From Siphonodentalium dalli (taxonomy: Eukaryota > Mollusca > Scaphopoda > Gadilida > Siphonodentaliidae): a stretch of 64,000 bases of DNA. Below the pieces are notes generated by a model. The model ran no database searches, was not told the DNA's origin, and saw only the letters and a list, made by a program, of their open reading frames with translations. Positions 11,801 to 23,800 of this stretch are shown here, piece by piece. Position 1 is the stretch's first letter. Every line of letters starts with the position of its first letter. Both the position numbers and the translations under genes were made by a program. The stretch spans positions 249,749,582 to 249,813,581 of the forward strand of contig CP136061.1 in assembly GCA_032622095.1 (NCBI GenBank), given 5' to 3'.

Positions 11801-14800
11801 GATGCGCTGGTGAAACATTAAAGACCATGTGCCAGTGCATTCTCTTATATATGCGAGTCGACCATAGGTAGCCTCGCATATATAACAGAATGCATTGGCC
11901 TAACAATTTTTTATCAATTTTTATTACATTCTTTTACAATTTTTTAAAAGACATTCTCTTATATATGTGAGGCGACCTATGGTCAACTCGCATATATAAG
12001 AGAATTCATTGGCACAGGATTTTCGCAAAAATTCAGGAAGTTCCCGTCATGAAAGGGTTAAATCCATTGAGAAATCACCTTGGATTTCGTAAAAACAGGA
12101 TGGCTGGCCATAACGTTCTGTGGCAGTTTTAGATGGTGTACAAGTAATGTAAGTGTAAATTAAATAGGTGTAGACTTAGTTATTTAATAACGGGAGCTGC
12201 GCTGGCACAACATTAAAGTACCTGTGCCAATGCATTCTCTTATATATGTGAGTCTCCCATAGGTTGCCTTGCATTTAAAACCCCTGTCACACTCAGGCCG
12301 GCGCTCTCACTGCGCTGCAAAAGTACCAACATATGACTAACACGCAGGAGGAGCGCCGAAAACTGTAGAAAATTGTCAAACTTTTAAAACAAAGTATGCT
12401 CCTATTGCGTTCCTACTTTGTCAAGTCTCACGCTCTTAGTGCGTTCAAGTCGCTGTCATTGTGATGCTAGTACGTTCTCAATAAGTTCCCAAAACGCTCT
12501 CTGCGCGGGCGCGGAGAGTATAGATAGCGCCTCCTGCGTTCTCCAGTCATAGTCAGTTTTTAGGTTGTGGGGAAAATACCCAACACTCCGCAATAAATTA
12601 CCTGTCCGATTAAACTACTGTCACACTCCGCTGCGATCAGGTCGGCGCTTGCATTGCGCTGCAAAAATAATCAAAGCGCCAAGCAAAGCGCAGTAAGGTA
12701 TCCAAGAACGTATTGGTGACGCAGTGGACACTGGATAGGACGGGAGAGGGTCTCTGTGGTAGCTCCAGAGCGCCGGAGCGCCGCGCTTGTTTTGTGCATG
12801 CACAAAACAAGCGCAGAGGTTCGGCGTTCTGACCAGGCGTATTACCGTCGCCATGACAGCGCAAAAGCGTACTAACAACGCAATGACAACGACTTGCACG
12901 CATTAAGAGCGTTTACGGCGTGGAGGAAACGCAGTGAGAGCGTGTGAGAGCCATTTGCACCCCCCCCCCCTTGCACCTTAGTGTTTAGGCCTAATATCCT
13001 ATATCTTCATAAAACATGGTTCTATATTCCCGGTATGAGAACATTCAGATATTTTAACCTGAAACATTGCATAAATCCTAATATCTAGTGGTCTACCTCC
13101 ATACAATTGCACACGGCTACGGGCAAGAGACCACGACATCACTGAGCTGACCATCGTTGTTCGGCCGGTGTGAGAAAATTTTGAAATTCGAACAAGAAAA
13201 TCGCAAATCCTAGCATCCAGACTGGCCTCAACTAAAGCTTTTCTATATAGTGTTGGACATTTCAAACCTCATACCCCCTTCAGGTTGTAAGGGGGGGGGG
13301 AAATTTCCAACTGATGACCATTTCAGTCCTAAATTTTGACAAAAATAGGAAAATATGCAAATATTGGTCCAAAAACAATTAATTCCCCCCAATAAATTGT
13401 TTGAAAATCAAACTACAAGAACATTTCAACCTATTGTTGGTGTGAAATTTCCAACTAATGTTTTTGCAGGTATGAAATTTCCAACTGTTGAAAATTTTGA
13501 CCAAAGTTGGGGGGGGGGGGTGATACACCCCCAAACCCCCCCCCCCCCCCCCCCCCCCCCCCATGTCGCCACGTCTCTGCGTACACAGAGCTCGATGAAA
13601 ACGTGATAAGTGGGATAGGAGCATAGCTTGTCACGCACGCTGCATGTATAACTGGTGGGGAGTTTCTCTTTCGCATGCGGGCTGACATTATCAATGGGTG
13701 TTTTATTAGTTTTATTTATAGAATGGGAATTTTTGGGATGATTAAAAGTCAAACTGCGAGCTGGAGGCCGAGTCCAGTAAAAGGTGCATGTAGTTGGGGA
13801 AATTCAACATTGTGTTAATCAACGTTGAGTAATGTATATTTTTGGTTTGTGATAAACTATATGTCAATTACAAATGAAAGAAATTCATGCAGCCCACTAG
13901 GGGTTGTGGGCGGAGACGGTCGAGTCGGCCACCGGTTCGTTAAGTAGGTGCTGGTTGTTATTGTTATTTAACGGAATTCTGGTTCGCAAAACCAATATAT
14001 TTTATATTCTACAATTACATTCTTGGGTTTATAATATATGATCTTGAGCGCGTTACCATTTCTGACATTGGTTCTCTTGTTTTAACAGATTGAAAATTTC
14101 TGAAAATTTTCAGCGCTTCCACTGTGCGTTACTCGTATTTTGATACTTTTTCAACTCAAAGCAAAAGCCAGCCTGATCGCAGCGGAGTGTGACAGTGGTA
14201 TGAGCAGACCGCATTTCAAAGTGGGATTGTACTGTAAACCTGCTGTAAACGCCGGAAGAACGCCATGTATAACGCTTGGGCGTAAAGCTAGCGCCAGAGT
14301 CGCAGTGGCAGCACAATGTGGACGTTCGATGAGCGGGAACCAGTCCATAACACCCCTTGACAGCGCAATAAGTTTTGGACAGAGCCTCATTGAGCGTATA
14401 AAGACGGGAAAGGCACGTAGTGAGAATTTGATTAAGCTTACTGTAGTCAAAAAAGACAAGATTAATTTCTTGCTGCGATCACGAGAAGCTAATATGCGCT
14501 CTTGCAACATCCACATAACGCTCACGTCGCTCGCTTGGCGCTTGGCTTTGCGCTGTCACGGCGACAGTTCTACGTCCTGGCCAGAACGCCGAGCCTCTGC
14601 GCTTGTTTTGTGCATGCATAAAACAAGCGCGGCGCTCTGGCATATATGGGCGACCATGGAGATCCTTGCCCGTTGTAGAAAGTGTCCACTGCGTCACCAA
14701 TCGGTTCTTGGAGACCTTAGTGCGTTTAGGTGGCCGCTTTGGTACTTTTGCAGCGCAATGAGAGCGCCGGCCTGAGTGTGACAGGGGCTTAAAACAGAGT

Positions 14801-17800
14801 GCATTGGCCTAACAATTTTTTATCAATTTTTATTACATTCTTTAACAAATTTTCTTTCATTCTTTAACAATTTTTTATCATTTTTTATCATTATTTCTTA
14901 CATTCTTTAACAATTTTTCATCATTTTGAAAATAAAATTCTTACATTTTTTAACAATTATAAAAGATAATATAAAATTTGTTAGGCCAATGCATTCTCTG
15001 ATATATCCTCGCATATATAAGAGAATGCATTGGCACAGGGTTTTCGCAAAAATTCAGGAAGCTCCCATCATGAAAGGGTTAAATCCATTGAGAAATCACC
15101 TTGGAATTCGTCCAACCAGGATGGCTGGCCATAATGCTCTGTGGCAAGGATAACAGTATTTAGGAATACCATGATGATGACGAGCCAATAAAAAAATTGA
15201 GATTTGACGAGTTTTCTGGTTAACCTCCGGTATCTTCTGTTCCATTTATTTAATTTTGCACTGAAATGAAAAAAACTTGGTATTACATAAAAGATATCTA
15301 GTGTTTTTAACCATTTCCATACTGAATACTCATTGATGAGTAGTTCCCTTGGGAAATGTTCAATTCAACTGTTTATTTCTCTTCACTCATAAATACAACA
15401 TGAGTATTGAGACATTACAATACAATAGCCAATATATAAAACAATTATAATGAGTAAGGACACCACTGTAAACCGAAAATACAGTTTAAAGACTCAATCT
15501 GATTCGATGGTCCCCAAATCATCAATGCCGCTTCAGTTATCAGAATCAATTAATTGCCCAAAAATAATGATAACCACAGTCAACTTATATAGTATAAAAT
15601 TGCCCAAAACCTGTTATCAACATTTTGTTCAACGAAATTTGGTTGGATTGTCAAATAGTTAAGACCCAAATCCACTTGATTTTAGAGTTATCCATCTTCA
15701 TCCGTAATTTGGCAATTTGGCTCGTCGACTTTTTGCCAGGTCGCCAGAAAGTACCGGTTGTGAAAAATAATAGATTTAAAAAATCGATATCTGATCACTC
15801 TGAGCTTTGATGGGTGGTTCCTCAACTCGAATCAAATAATTTTTACCCCCGAAGCCAAGGAAATAGTAATTTGGGAGCGTTAAGCGAGTAATGGAGGGAG
15901 AAAGATGCATTTGAGTGGACTCACCTTTTTAACTGCCACCACGTGACTATTTGTATATCACCACTACCCATGTCTTCCCCGTCCTTCGCCCCGTCCATAG
16001 CCTCTTTTTCTGATATGGTAATAACAAAACAGGTAATTAATTAATAAAGGATAATTTTCACATAATTAGCCCCTAATTGGTCTCATATTGTTTAGTAAGA
16101 TACACAAGTATTATCGGCATGCGCAGTGATGTAAGAGCTTAAAGGGGTACTGTACACTAAATCCGGCCATTTATGAGACCATCTCCTTTTATACTCAACA
16201 GAATATATGCAACAAATGAATGAATTTGAGCCATGGATGAGTGCAAAATACACTCAAGTGCTCTATGAATGATGCAAACAACATGGTAATTATATAATTA
16301 TATATAAATACCATGTTGTTTGCATCATTCAGAGAGCACATGAGTTTATTTTGCAATTACCCATGGCACAAATTCATTCATTTGTTGCATATATTCTATT
16401 GAGTATAAAAGTAGATGGTCCCACAAATGGCCGGAATTGGAGTACAGTACCCCTTTAACGCAATGATGGCGATGTCAAAAAGGAACTTTATTATTATGTT
16501 AATTAGAATATAATTATGATATTTGATTTATTTTGGGTTATTTGGGTTAGGTCGGTCCCTAGTATGTTACCTACACAATTTACATATACAGTTACGTCAT
16601 GAAAGTAGTGCTAACCTAAGAAATCTACATTGACCTAATAAATCTACATTGACATAATAAACGTTTATTAGGCAGGCTTTATGTAGGCAATAGAGGTAGT
16701 GAGCGGTGGATAAAATTACGTCATGAAAGTAGTACTAACCTAATAAAGCTACGCTGACCTAATAAAGCTACATTGACATAATAAACGTTTATTAGGCAGA
16801 CTTTATGTAGGCAATAGAGGTAGGAAGCGGTGGATAAAATTACGTCATGAAAGTAGTACTAACCTAATAAAGCTACGCTGACCTAATAAAGCTACATTGA
16901 CATGATAAACGTACCATTTAGTAGGCAGGCTTTATGTAGGCAATAGAGGTAGTGAGCGGTGGATAAAATTACGTCATGAAAGTAGTACTAACCTAATAAA
17001 GCTACGCTGACCTAATAAAGCTACATTGACATAATAAACGTTTAGTAGGCAGACTTTATGTAGGCAATAGAGGTAGGGAGCAGTGGATAAAATTGTATAT
17101 TGTATTGTATTTATTTCAGGCAAGATATCCCCATATATAGTCATACATACAACATATAATTACAAATTAAATATAAAGAAGTTGATTCCAATGATTGAAT
17201 AGATTTGACCGATAGATCAGATCTGAGTTACAAATAGCATTCAAAATACTGTTTAAAGATTTATAAATTCTCACACGAAATCCATACACACCCTTTCGAA
17301 TCAGCACTGTCAGAGAACACATTCTGTCACCTACAAACATCCCACTCGCACTACATGATCTCTCATAACCCATAAATTTTCTATATGCATTATTATAACA
17401 AACTGTAAGTTTTCTATAACAACGTTTGGTATAGTTAATCCAAAGATGAGCACAATATAATGGAGATACGAACATTTTAAATAAATACATTTTCACATTG
17501 TATATGAAGAACATGAGTCTCGTATGATAAGATATCTCTAGCAAAATCTTCAAGAAAAATTCACAAGCAAATCGACGAATCAGACATGAGGTGACTTCAA
17601 TAACAACATTCCAAGTACCCTCAATGTTCAATTACAGCATGCCGGAGCATAAACGTCATCCAAGTACCCTCAATGTTCCGTCTGCATCAGCTTCGATGAT
17701 TCATGCCGGAGCATAAACGTCATCCAAGTACCCTCAATGTTCCATCTACTAATAGACCTTCGATGATTCATGCCGGAGCATAAACGTCATCCAAGTACCC

Positions 17801-20800
17801 TCAATGTTCCATATACTAATAGACCTTCGATGATTCATGCCGGAGCATAAACGTCATCCAAGTACCCTCAATGTTCCATCTACTAATAGACCTTCGATGA
17901 TTCATGCCGGAGCATAAACGTCATCCAAGTACCCTCAATGTTCCATCTACTAATAGACCTTCGATGATTCATGCCGGAGCATAAACGTCATCCAAGTACC
18001 CTCAATTTTCCATCTACTAATAGACCTTCGATGATTCATGCCAGAGCATAAACGTCATCCAAGTACCATGAATGTTCCATCTGCTTCTGCTTCGATGATT
18101 AATGCCGGAGAATAAACGTCATCCAAGTACCCTCAATGTTCCATCTACTAATAGACCTTCGATGATTCATGCCGGAGCATAAATGTCATCCAAGTACCCT
18201 CAATGTTCCATCTACTAATAGACCTTCGATGATTCATGCCAGAGCATAAACGTCATCCAAGTACCCTCAATGTTCCATCTACTAATAGACCTTCGATGAT
18301 TCATGGCGGAGCATAAACGTCATCCAAGTACCCTCAATGTTCCGTCTGCTCTCAGACCTTCGATGATTCATGCCGGAGCATAAACGTCATCCAAGTACCC
18401 TCAATGTTCCGTCTGCATCTGCTTCGATGATTCATGTCGGAGAATAAACGTTATCCAAGTACCCTCAATGTTCCATCTGCTCTTAGACTAGTCTATTTGA
18501 AAAGCCGTCGATAATCCTAAGGGATGTATGTCTCTAGATGTGTCCATTATATTTCATTTCTACAACGACGTGGCATTCCAACATGACGTAATAAACCATT
18601 TCCAAATATGGAGTGCATTCCTGGTGTAGTAAATATTTGTGAGAATTATAGTATATAAAAGAATAATCAGTCATGAATATCGTTAACTGATAAAAACCTA
18701 AAATGATGTCTCCTATATTGCGATGAGTATAATCAATTATGGATATATTGCCTATATTCAGTTTTCCAACAATAGTTGGGTTTGAAAATGTGTGGGAAAC
18801 TTATCAACTCATCATTGACCTGTGATTTGTGAAGCCATAAACCAATGAAATCATGCACGTGCTTCGCGCCACTCTCCAATGAAATGGAGGGAATCCCATC
18901 AATTACAGTAATGCCCTAAGTAATTGACTCCTTAACCACAGCAGAATTATGGGTAACTTTTCAGGATTTAGTCGGAAATATGGCTTGTTGCCATTCATCG
19001 GAAAGATCACAGGGAGAGCTTTCCTATGAATAGCAACAAGCCATATTTCCGACTAAATCCTGAAAAATTACCCATAATTCTGCTGTGGTTAAGGAGTCGA
19101 TTACTTAGGGCATTACTGTAAGTAACTGATTATGAATGAGATATCCAGAGTCATGAATATTTTTGTCGGCTTTTTAAAGAGACTGCCCAGTACCTTAAAT
19201 GTTCCATCTGCTCTGAGGCCTTTGATGTTTCGTAAACGGCTCTTGTGGTGTCAGTATGCTGAACAAGTCTGAGTTTAGTGTGCCTGTCATTTGCAAGATG
19301 AGGTCCCCAGATGGTGAATTTAGTGACGAAATCACGCATAGTGGCTGGCATCACCAAATTCACCATCCAGGGACCTCAATCTGCTTAGGCCTCATCTTCT
19401 CTGGAAAGTTTCTTTATTTTAAAATTTCTATAGACACTTCTTGACAATATATTCTGTTTCTTTTTTAGTTTAGTTTCTCTATATTCCCAAATTGGCAGAC
19501 GACAATTCACATTACCAACTGAGTCACTGAGGAGGGGAGTGATGCAGCTGGGGTGGGGTGGAGGGATTGCGGTGTTGGGGGATGATGCAGATCTAAACAT
19601 ACATACCTTTCTCTAGAATCTCATCATCGTCATCATCATTATCTGGATCGATGTCTTCTGCAAAAATAAAACAAGAATAACATCAGAGATGTGGAAGCGA
19701 GTTGCGGTAACTACAATAATGCTCTAAATAATCGACTCCTTAACCACAGCAGAATTATGGGTAATTTTTCAGGATTTAGTCGGAAATATGGCTTGTGGCC
19801 ATTCATCGGAAAGCTCTCACAATGTCAAGTTATTGTGCTATCGCGATAAATTTAATAAACTAACTAATTAAACATCTACTAACGGGAGCCGAATGGACAT
19901 TAGGTTTACTGTGATTGACATTGACCCCATATTGAAAGGCCCAGAAGGGATATTGATTCAATATGAGGTCGATAAAATCAGGTGAAATAAGAGCTACCAC
20001 CCATTGTGGGCATACCTATAATCTATGGCTGAAATACTCAGGCAGATGGACCCAAAATTCATTTTCAGATAAACAAAGATGAATAACTCCAGAACAGAAA
20101 CCTGAACAAAACAATTGAACACTCCATTGAATGTCCGCATAGTGGTGAACATCCATTGAATGTCCGCATAGTGGTGAACATCCATTGAATGTCCGCATAG
20201 TGGTGAACATCCATAACAAATTTCATTAATATCCGACAACCTATGGTTGAGATACCTGCTCTGACAGACAAAACAAACAACATTTCCAATTAACCCTTTA
20301 CCCAACAGAAGGGCCCTGTGCCAATGCATTCTCTTATATATGCGAGTCGACCATAGGTCGCCTCGCATATATAAGAGAATGCATTGGCTTAACACATTAA
20401 AAATTATAAAATTGTTAAAGAATGTAAGAAAAAATGGTAAAAAGTGTTAAAAAAAGATTATGGTCGACTCGCATATATAAGAGAATGCATTGGAACAGGG
20501 CATAACTGTATCCATCACAATGTGTTCAATGAACCGGTTCCAATGATATCCATATTTGTATGGTTTTATTGAGACAGACCCAAGATATTTTAGGCTGTTG
20601 AAGCTTTATTTGGCCGGTTTTGGCCGGTTTGTTGGGTAAAGGGTTAACAAAGATCAATAACTCTAGAACGGAAAAATTAACAAAACGATTGAACGCTCCA
20701 TTTCTATGTCCTCATCGTAGTTAACATCCATACCAATTTCATTGAGATCAGACAACTGGTGGTTGAGATATCTGCTCGGACAGACAGTTCAACGGACGGA

Positions 20801-23800
20801 TGGATGGACAGAGAATTGGACGCATGTAATCCAGTAAACCCATTATTTCCTTCAGTCATGGGAATTCTAATTATAGAATCATTAGATATAGAATTATTAT
20901 CAGAATATGTCGCCAGGCTCCAAGCCTTGAAATAGTGTGTCTGTCATTTGCAGAATGAGGTTCCCAGAGGGTGAATTTAGTGATGCTACCCCGCATAGCA
21001 GGCTAGCATCACCAAATTCACCCTCTGGGAACCTCATTCTGCTGAGGTGTAAGCAGAATGAGGTCACCAGAGGGTGAATTTGGTGATGCTAGCCCGCTAT
21101 GCGGGGTAGAATCACTAAATTCACCCTCTGGGGACCTCATTCTGCAAATGACAGACACCCTATTTCAAGGTTTGGAATTATTATCAGAATATGTCGCCAG
21201 GCTCACCCTGACAACCAAGGATATTTAATTAACAATTATCCCTGGGTTGGTCGCAAAATTATAACTGTTTTAAAGATGGATTATATCTTTATAAAACAAT
21301 TTTGAAATTTGTTCCGTGGATATAAAATAATAAATATGAATTGAATACCCATGTCCAGAAATGCGTCTATCAATTAATATTGATTTTATTTCAAATATTT
21401 TATTATAAAATGAGATGATTAAGTGGGCCGTTTATTGTTCTAATTTTAGAACAGACCATTCAGGCGATACCATAAACATGTAGCGATAGAGATCATTAGG
21501 GTGTTCCAATAGCTATGTTCCGAACATCAAATGTACCAGATTGATTGTTTGTATTGTTTTATTACATAGTTATAAGTGATAATGAGTCTAATTAATGTTT
21601 ATTTGAGACAAAATTACACAATAAAATTTCTGGTCTCTGTTAGCAGTAACCTAGCTAAACAACTACATGTTTTTAGGCCAGAAAATATTCAAAATATAAT
21701 CAATATTAATCGATAGAAGCATTTCCGGACAGGGGTCTTCGATTCATATCTAATATTTTATACCCTGTTAACTATATAATACATGTTTACAAAGAGATAG
21801 ATTATCTTTAAGCATTAACTTAAATTAATGAATGATTATGTATAGCGCGGTAAAAGTCTGTTTTGAATTTATGTGAATGTCTATGATTTCGTCGACATAA
21901 ATTTTAGTTTTTTTTATAAAAATGCAATTTCGACCAATGCATCAGATATCATATTTATCCACATCAACATGTCTTACAATAGCAGGTTTATGATATCTTT
22001 GAGTACTCACTATTGATTACTAGACCCCCAGCTATTCTGGCGCCAAAAGGGCAGCACGCAATCAGTGCATTAATAGCTACCAGCTTCATTTCACATGCTC
22101 TCGAGGTCGTTACTTATTGTTTTATGTCGCCTGCGCAAGGTGAAATCATTAGAATTTATTAAGATATCTATTCATTGAAAATTGTTTACACAAAATATTA
22201 TAGAGGGTATCAGACGATGTAGTAAATAAATAATGTTTTCGCAAAAGATTGATATTTAATATAAAATGATTACGTTTAATCTCGTCTTCCTTGTTTTTCC
22301 CCTATTCGTTTTACGACATGCTGAAAACAAACATGATGAACAATCTTCATTTCCTTCTGTATTGATATTTGCTCTACCAACTCAGGGTAAATTAATTTGT
22401 TGGATGTTGAATTTATTGTTTGGCCAAACTCCGATATCAGCAAATCATAAACCCTGATGAATAACAAGAATTTTAGTATGAAGAATATGAGATTTAATTC
22501 ATAAGACTTTATTTAACCCTTTCAGTGCCAAGTCCGATTTTTGTATCAACTCTAAGAGCTCTTTCCATCAATGTATCACATTATTATAATCAATAAATTT
22601 GAAAAATGATCAAGGAAATATGGGTTGATACAAAAATCGGACTTGGCACTGAAAGGGTTAATGACACAAGCTTTTGACCTTCAAGTCATGCAAAGTCAAT
22701 TTCTCATTTTTCAAGCTAAAACAATTTGAAAAGCATGCAAGCTTGTGGTTTTTAATTCAATATTTTATTTCTGGGGCACACGCCAACAATTTCACCTCTA
22801 CATCGGTTAGATACAGGTTCTAATTACTCCAATCAGTGCTATGATAAAATAAATCCCTCACGATTTGATTTGCGAGGGTCTAACGAAAAATCTGTTCGCC
22901 CCAATTTTTGTGCCCTGCATGATGAGCCGCTAGTCTTACCTGCTTGTGTTATCCAATCCAGATAGCCCCTGATGTCTTCTTCAAGCTGTTGTTTTTCTCG
23001 TAACTTTTGAAAATCACCACGAGCTTTCGCTTTTTCTCTTTCTTTGGAAAATTCTCTGTTGATGGTGATAAATGGAAACTTGCATTAGTTATACAGTAAT
23101 GCCCTAAATAATCGACTCCTTAACCACAGAAGATTTATGGTTAATTTTTCAGGATTTAGTCGGAAATATGGCTTGTTGCCATTCATTGGAAAGCTCTCAG
23201 CTTACATTAGGTCATTGAATATCTCATTATTGCATAATAACCTATCAAAATTGGACATGATTATCGCAATTAAAGTACATAGCAAGTTTAAATACATTTA
23301 ATTTACAGTTTTAAAAATCAAATTGAACTGTTCTCAAAAAACTTGTTAATTTAAATATTATTTGATAATAAAGATAATTTCCAGAGAATATGAGACCTAA
23401 GCAGAATGAGGTCCCCGGAAGGTGAATATAGTGATGCCATGTTCAAGATGAACATATGTCGCTAAAACATCTATTCTGATTTCTCAAGAGTTGCTAACTT
23501 TCGTTGTTGATTCACCAGCATCACCCGCTGATGGGTGAAATTATTTGAATGGAGCCCATTGCAATTGACAAAGAGCATCAAAAATGTCATCGAGTGCAAC
23601 TGGAAAGTTGTTTACAAGAGAGGTCAGGAAGTTGTCAGGAAGATGTTCAGGCATTGTTCCAAGTAACCACATGGAACGTACCCGGAGATTTGATCACAGG
23701 AGAAAGTATATCTCATGTCAAAAGAAATAATGCTGATAAAAAGTGCTCTTCATGCAATTTTGTAAAAATATTCGGGGGATTTGGCATGAAAAGAGTTTCT

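Larger units (their letters stand above)
11362..15099 (-). other. Intron between IIS1 and IIS2-S4 exons
   Basis: 3.7 kb, filled with three TTAA-type elements, a GC-rich foldback island of 2.5 kb and a relic of the IIS1 exon. Low-complexity T/A-rich repeats of the TTCTTTAACAATTTT type occupy 14815-14970. Confidence 0.85.
16010..19606 (-). other. Intron between acidic and late-linker exons
   Basis: 3.6 kb. It contains a foldback element, four copies of a 124-bp repeat, a LINE remnant, a 67-bp satellite, a mariner-like MITE and a truncated hAT-like element. 18490-18900 has no recognisable feature. Confidence 0.85.
19658..22939 (-). other. Intron between AID and acidic exons
   Basis: 3.3 kb. 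It contains a mariner-like half element, a GGAC-tailed repeat split by a TTAA element, an hAT-like MITE in a 30-bp duplication, and a 149-bp TTAA palindrome. 21270-21810 is homologous to 30790-31320. 21830-22510 shows nothing recognisable apart from AT-rich sequence. Confidence 0.85.

Noticed and set aside
14140-14775. 211-codon plus-strand frame
   Set aside because: It covers the inverted repeats of the GC-rich island, has overlapping frames on the opposite strand, and shows no transposase motif.
23530-23670. Short plus-strand frame ending [21 protein letters not shown]
   Set aside because: Too short and unrecognised; surrounded by MITE fragments. Left unassigned.
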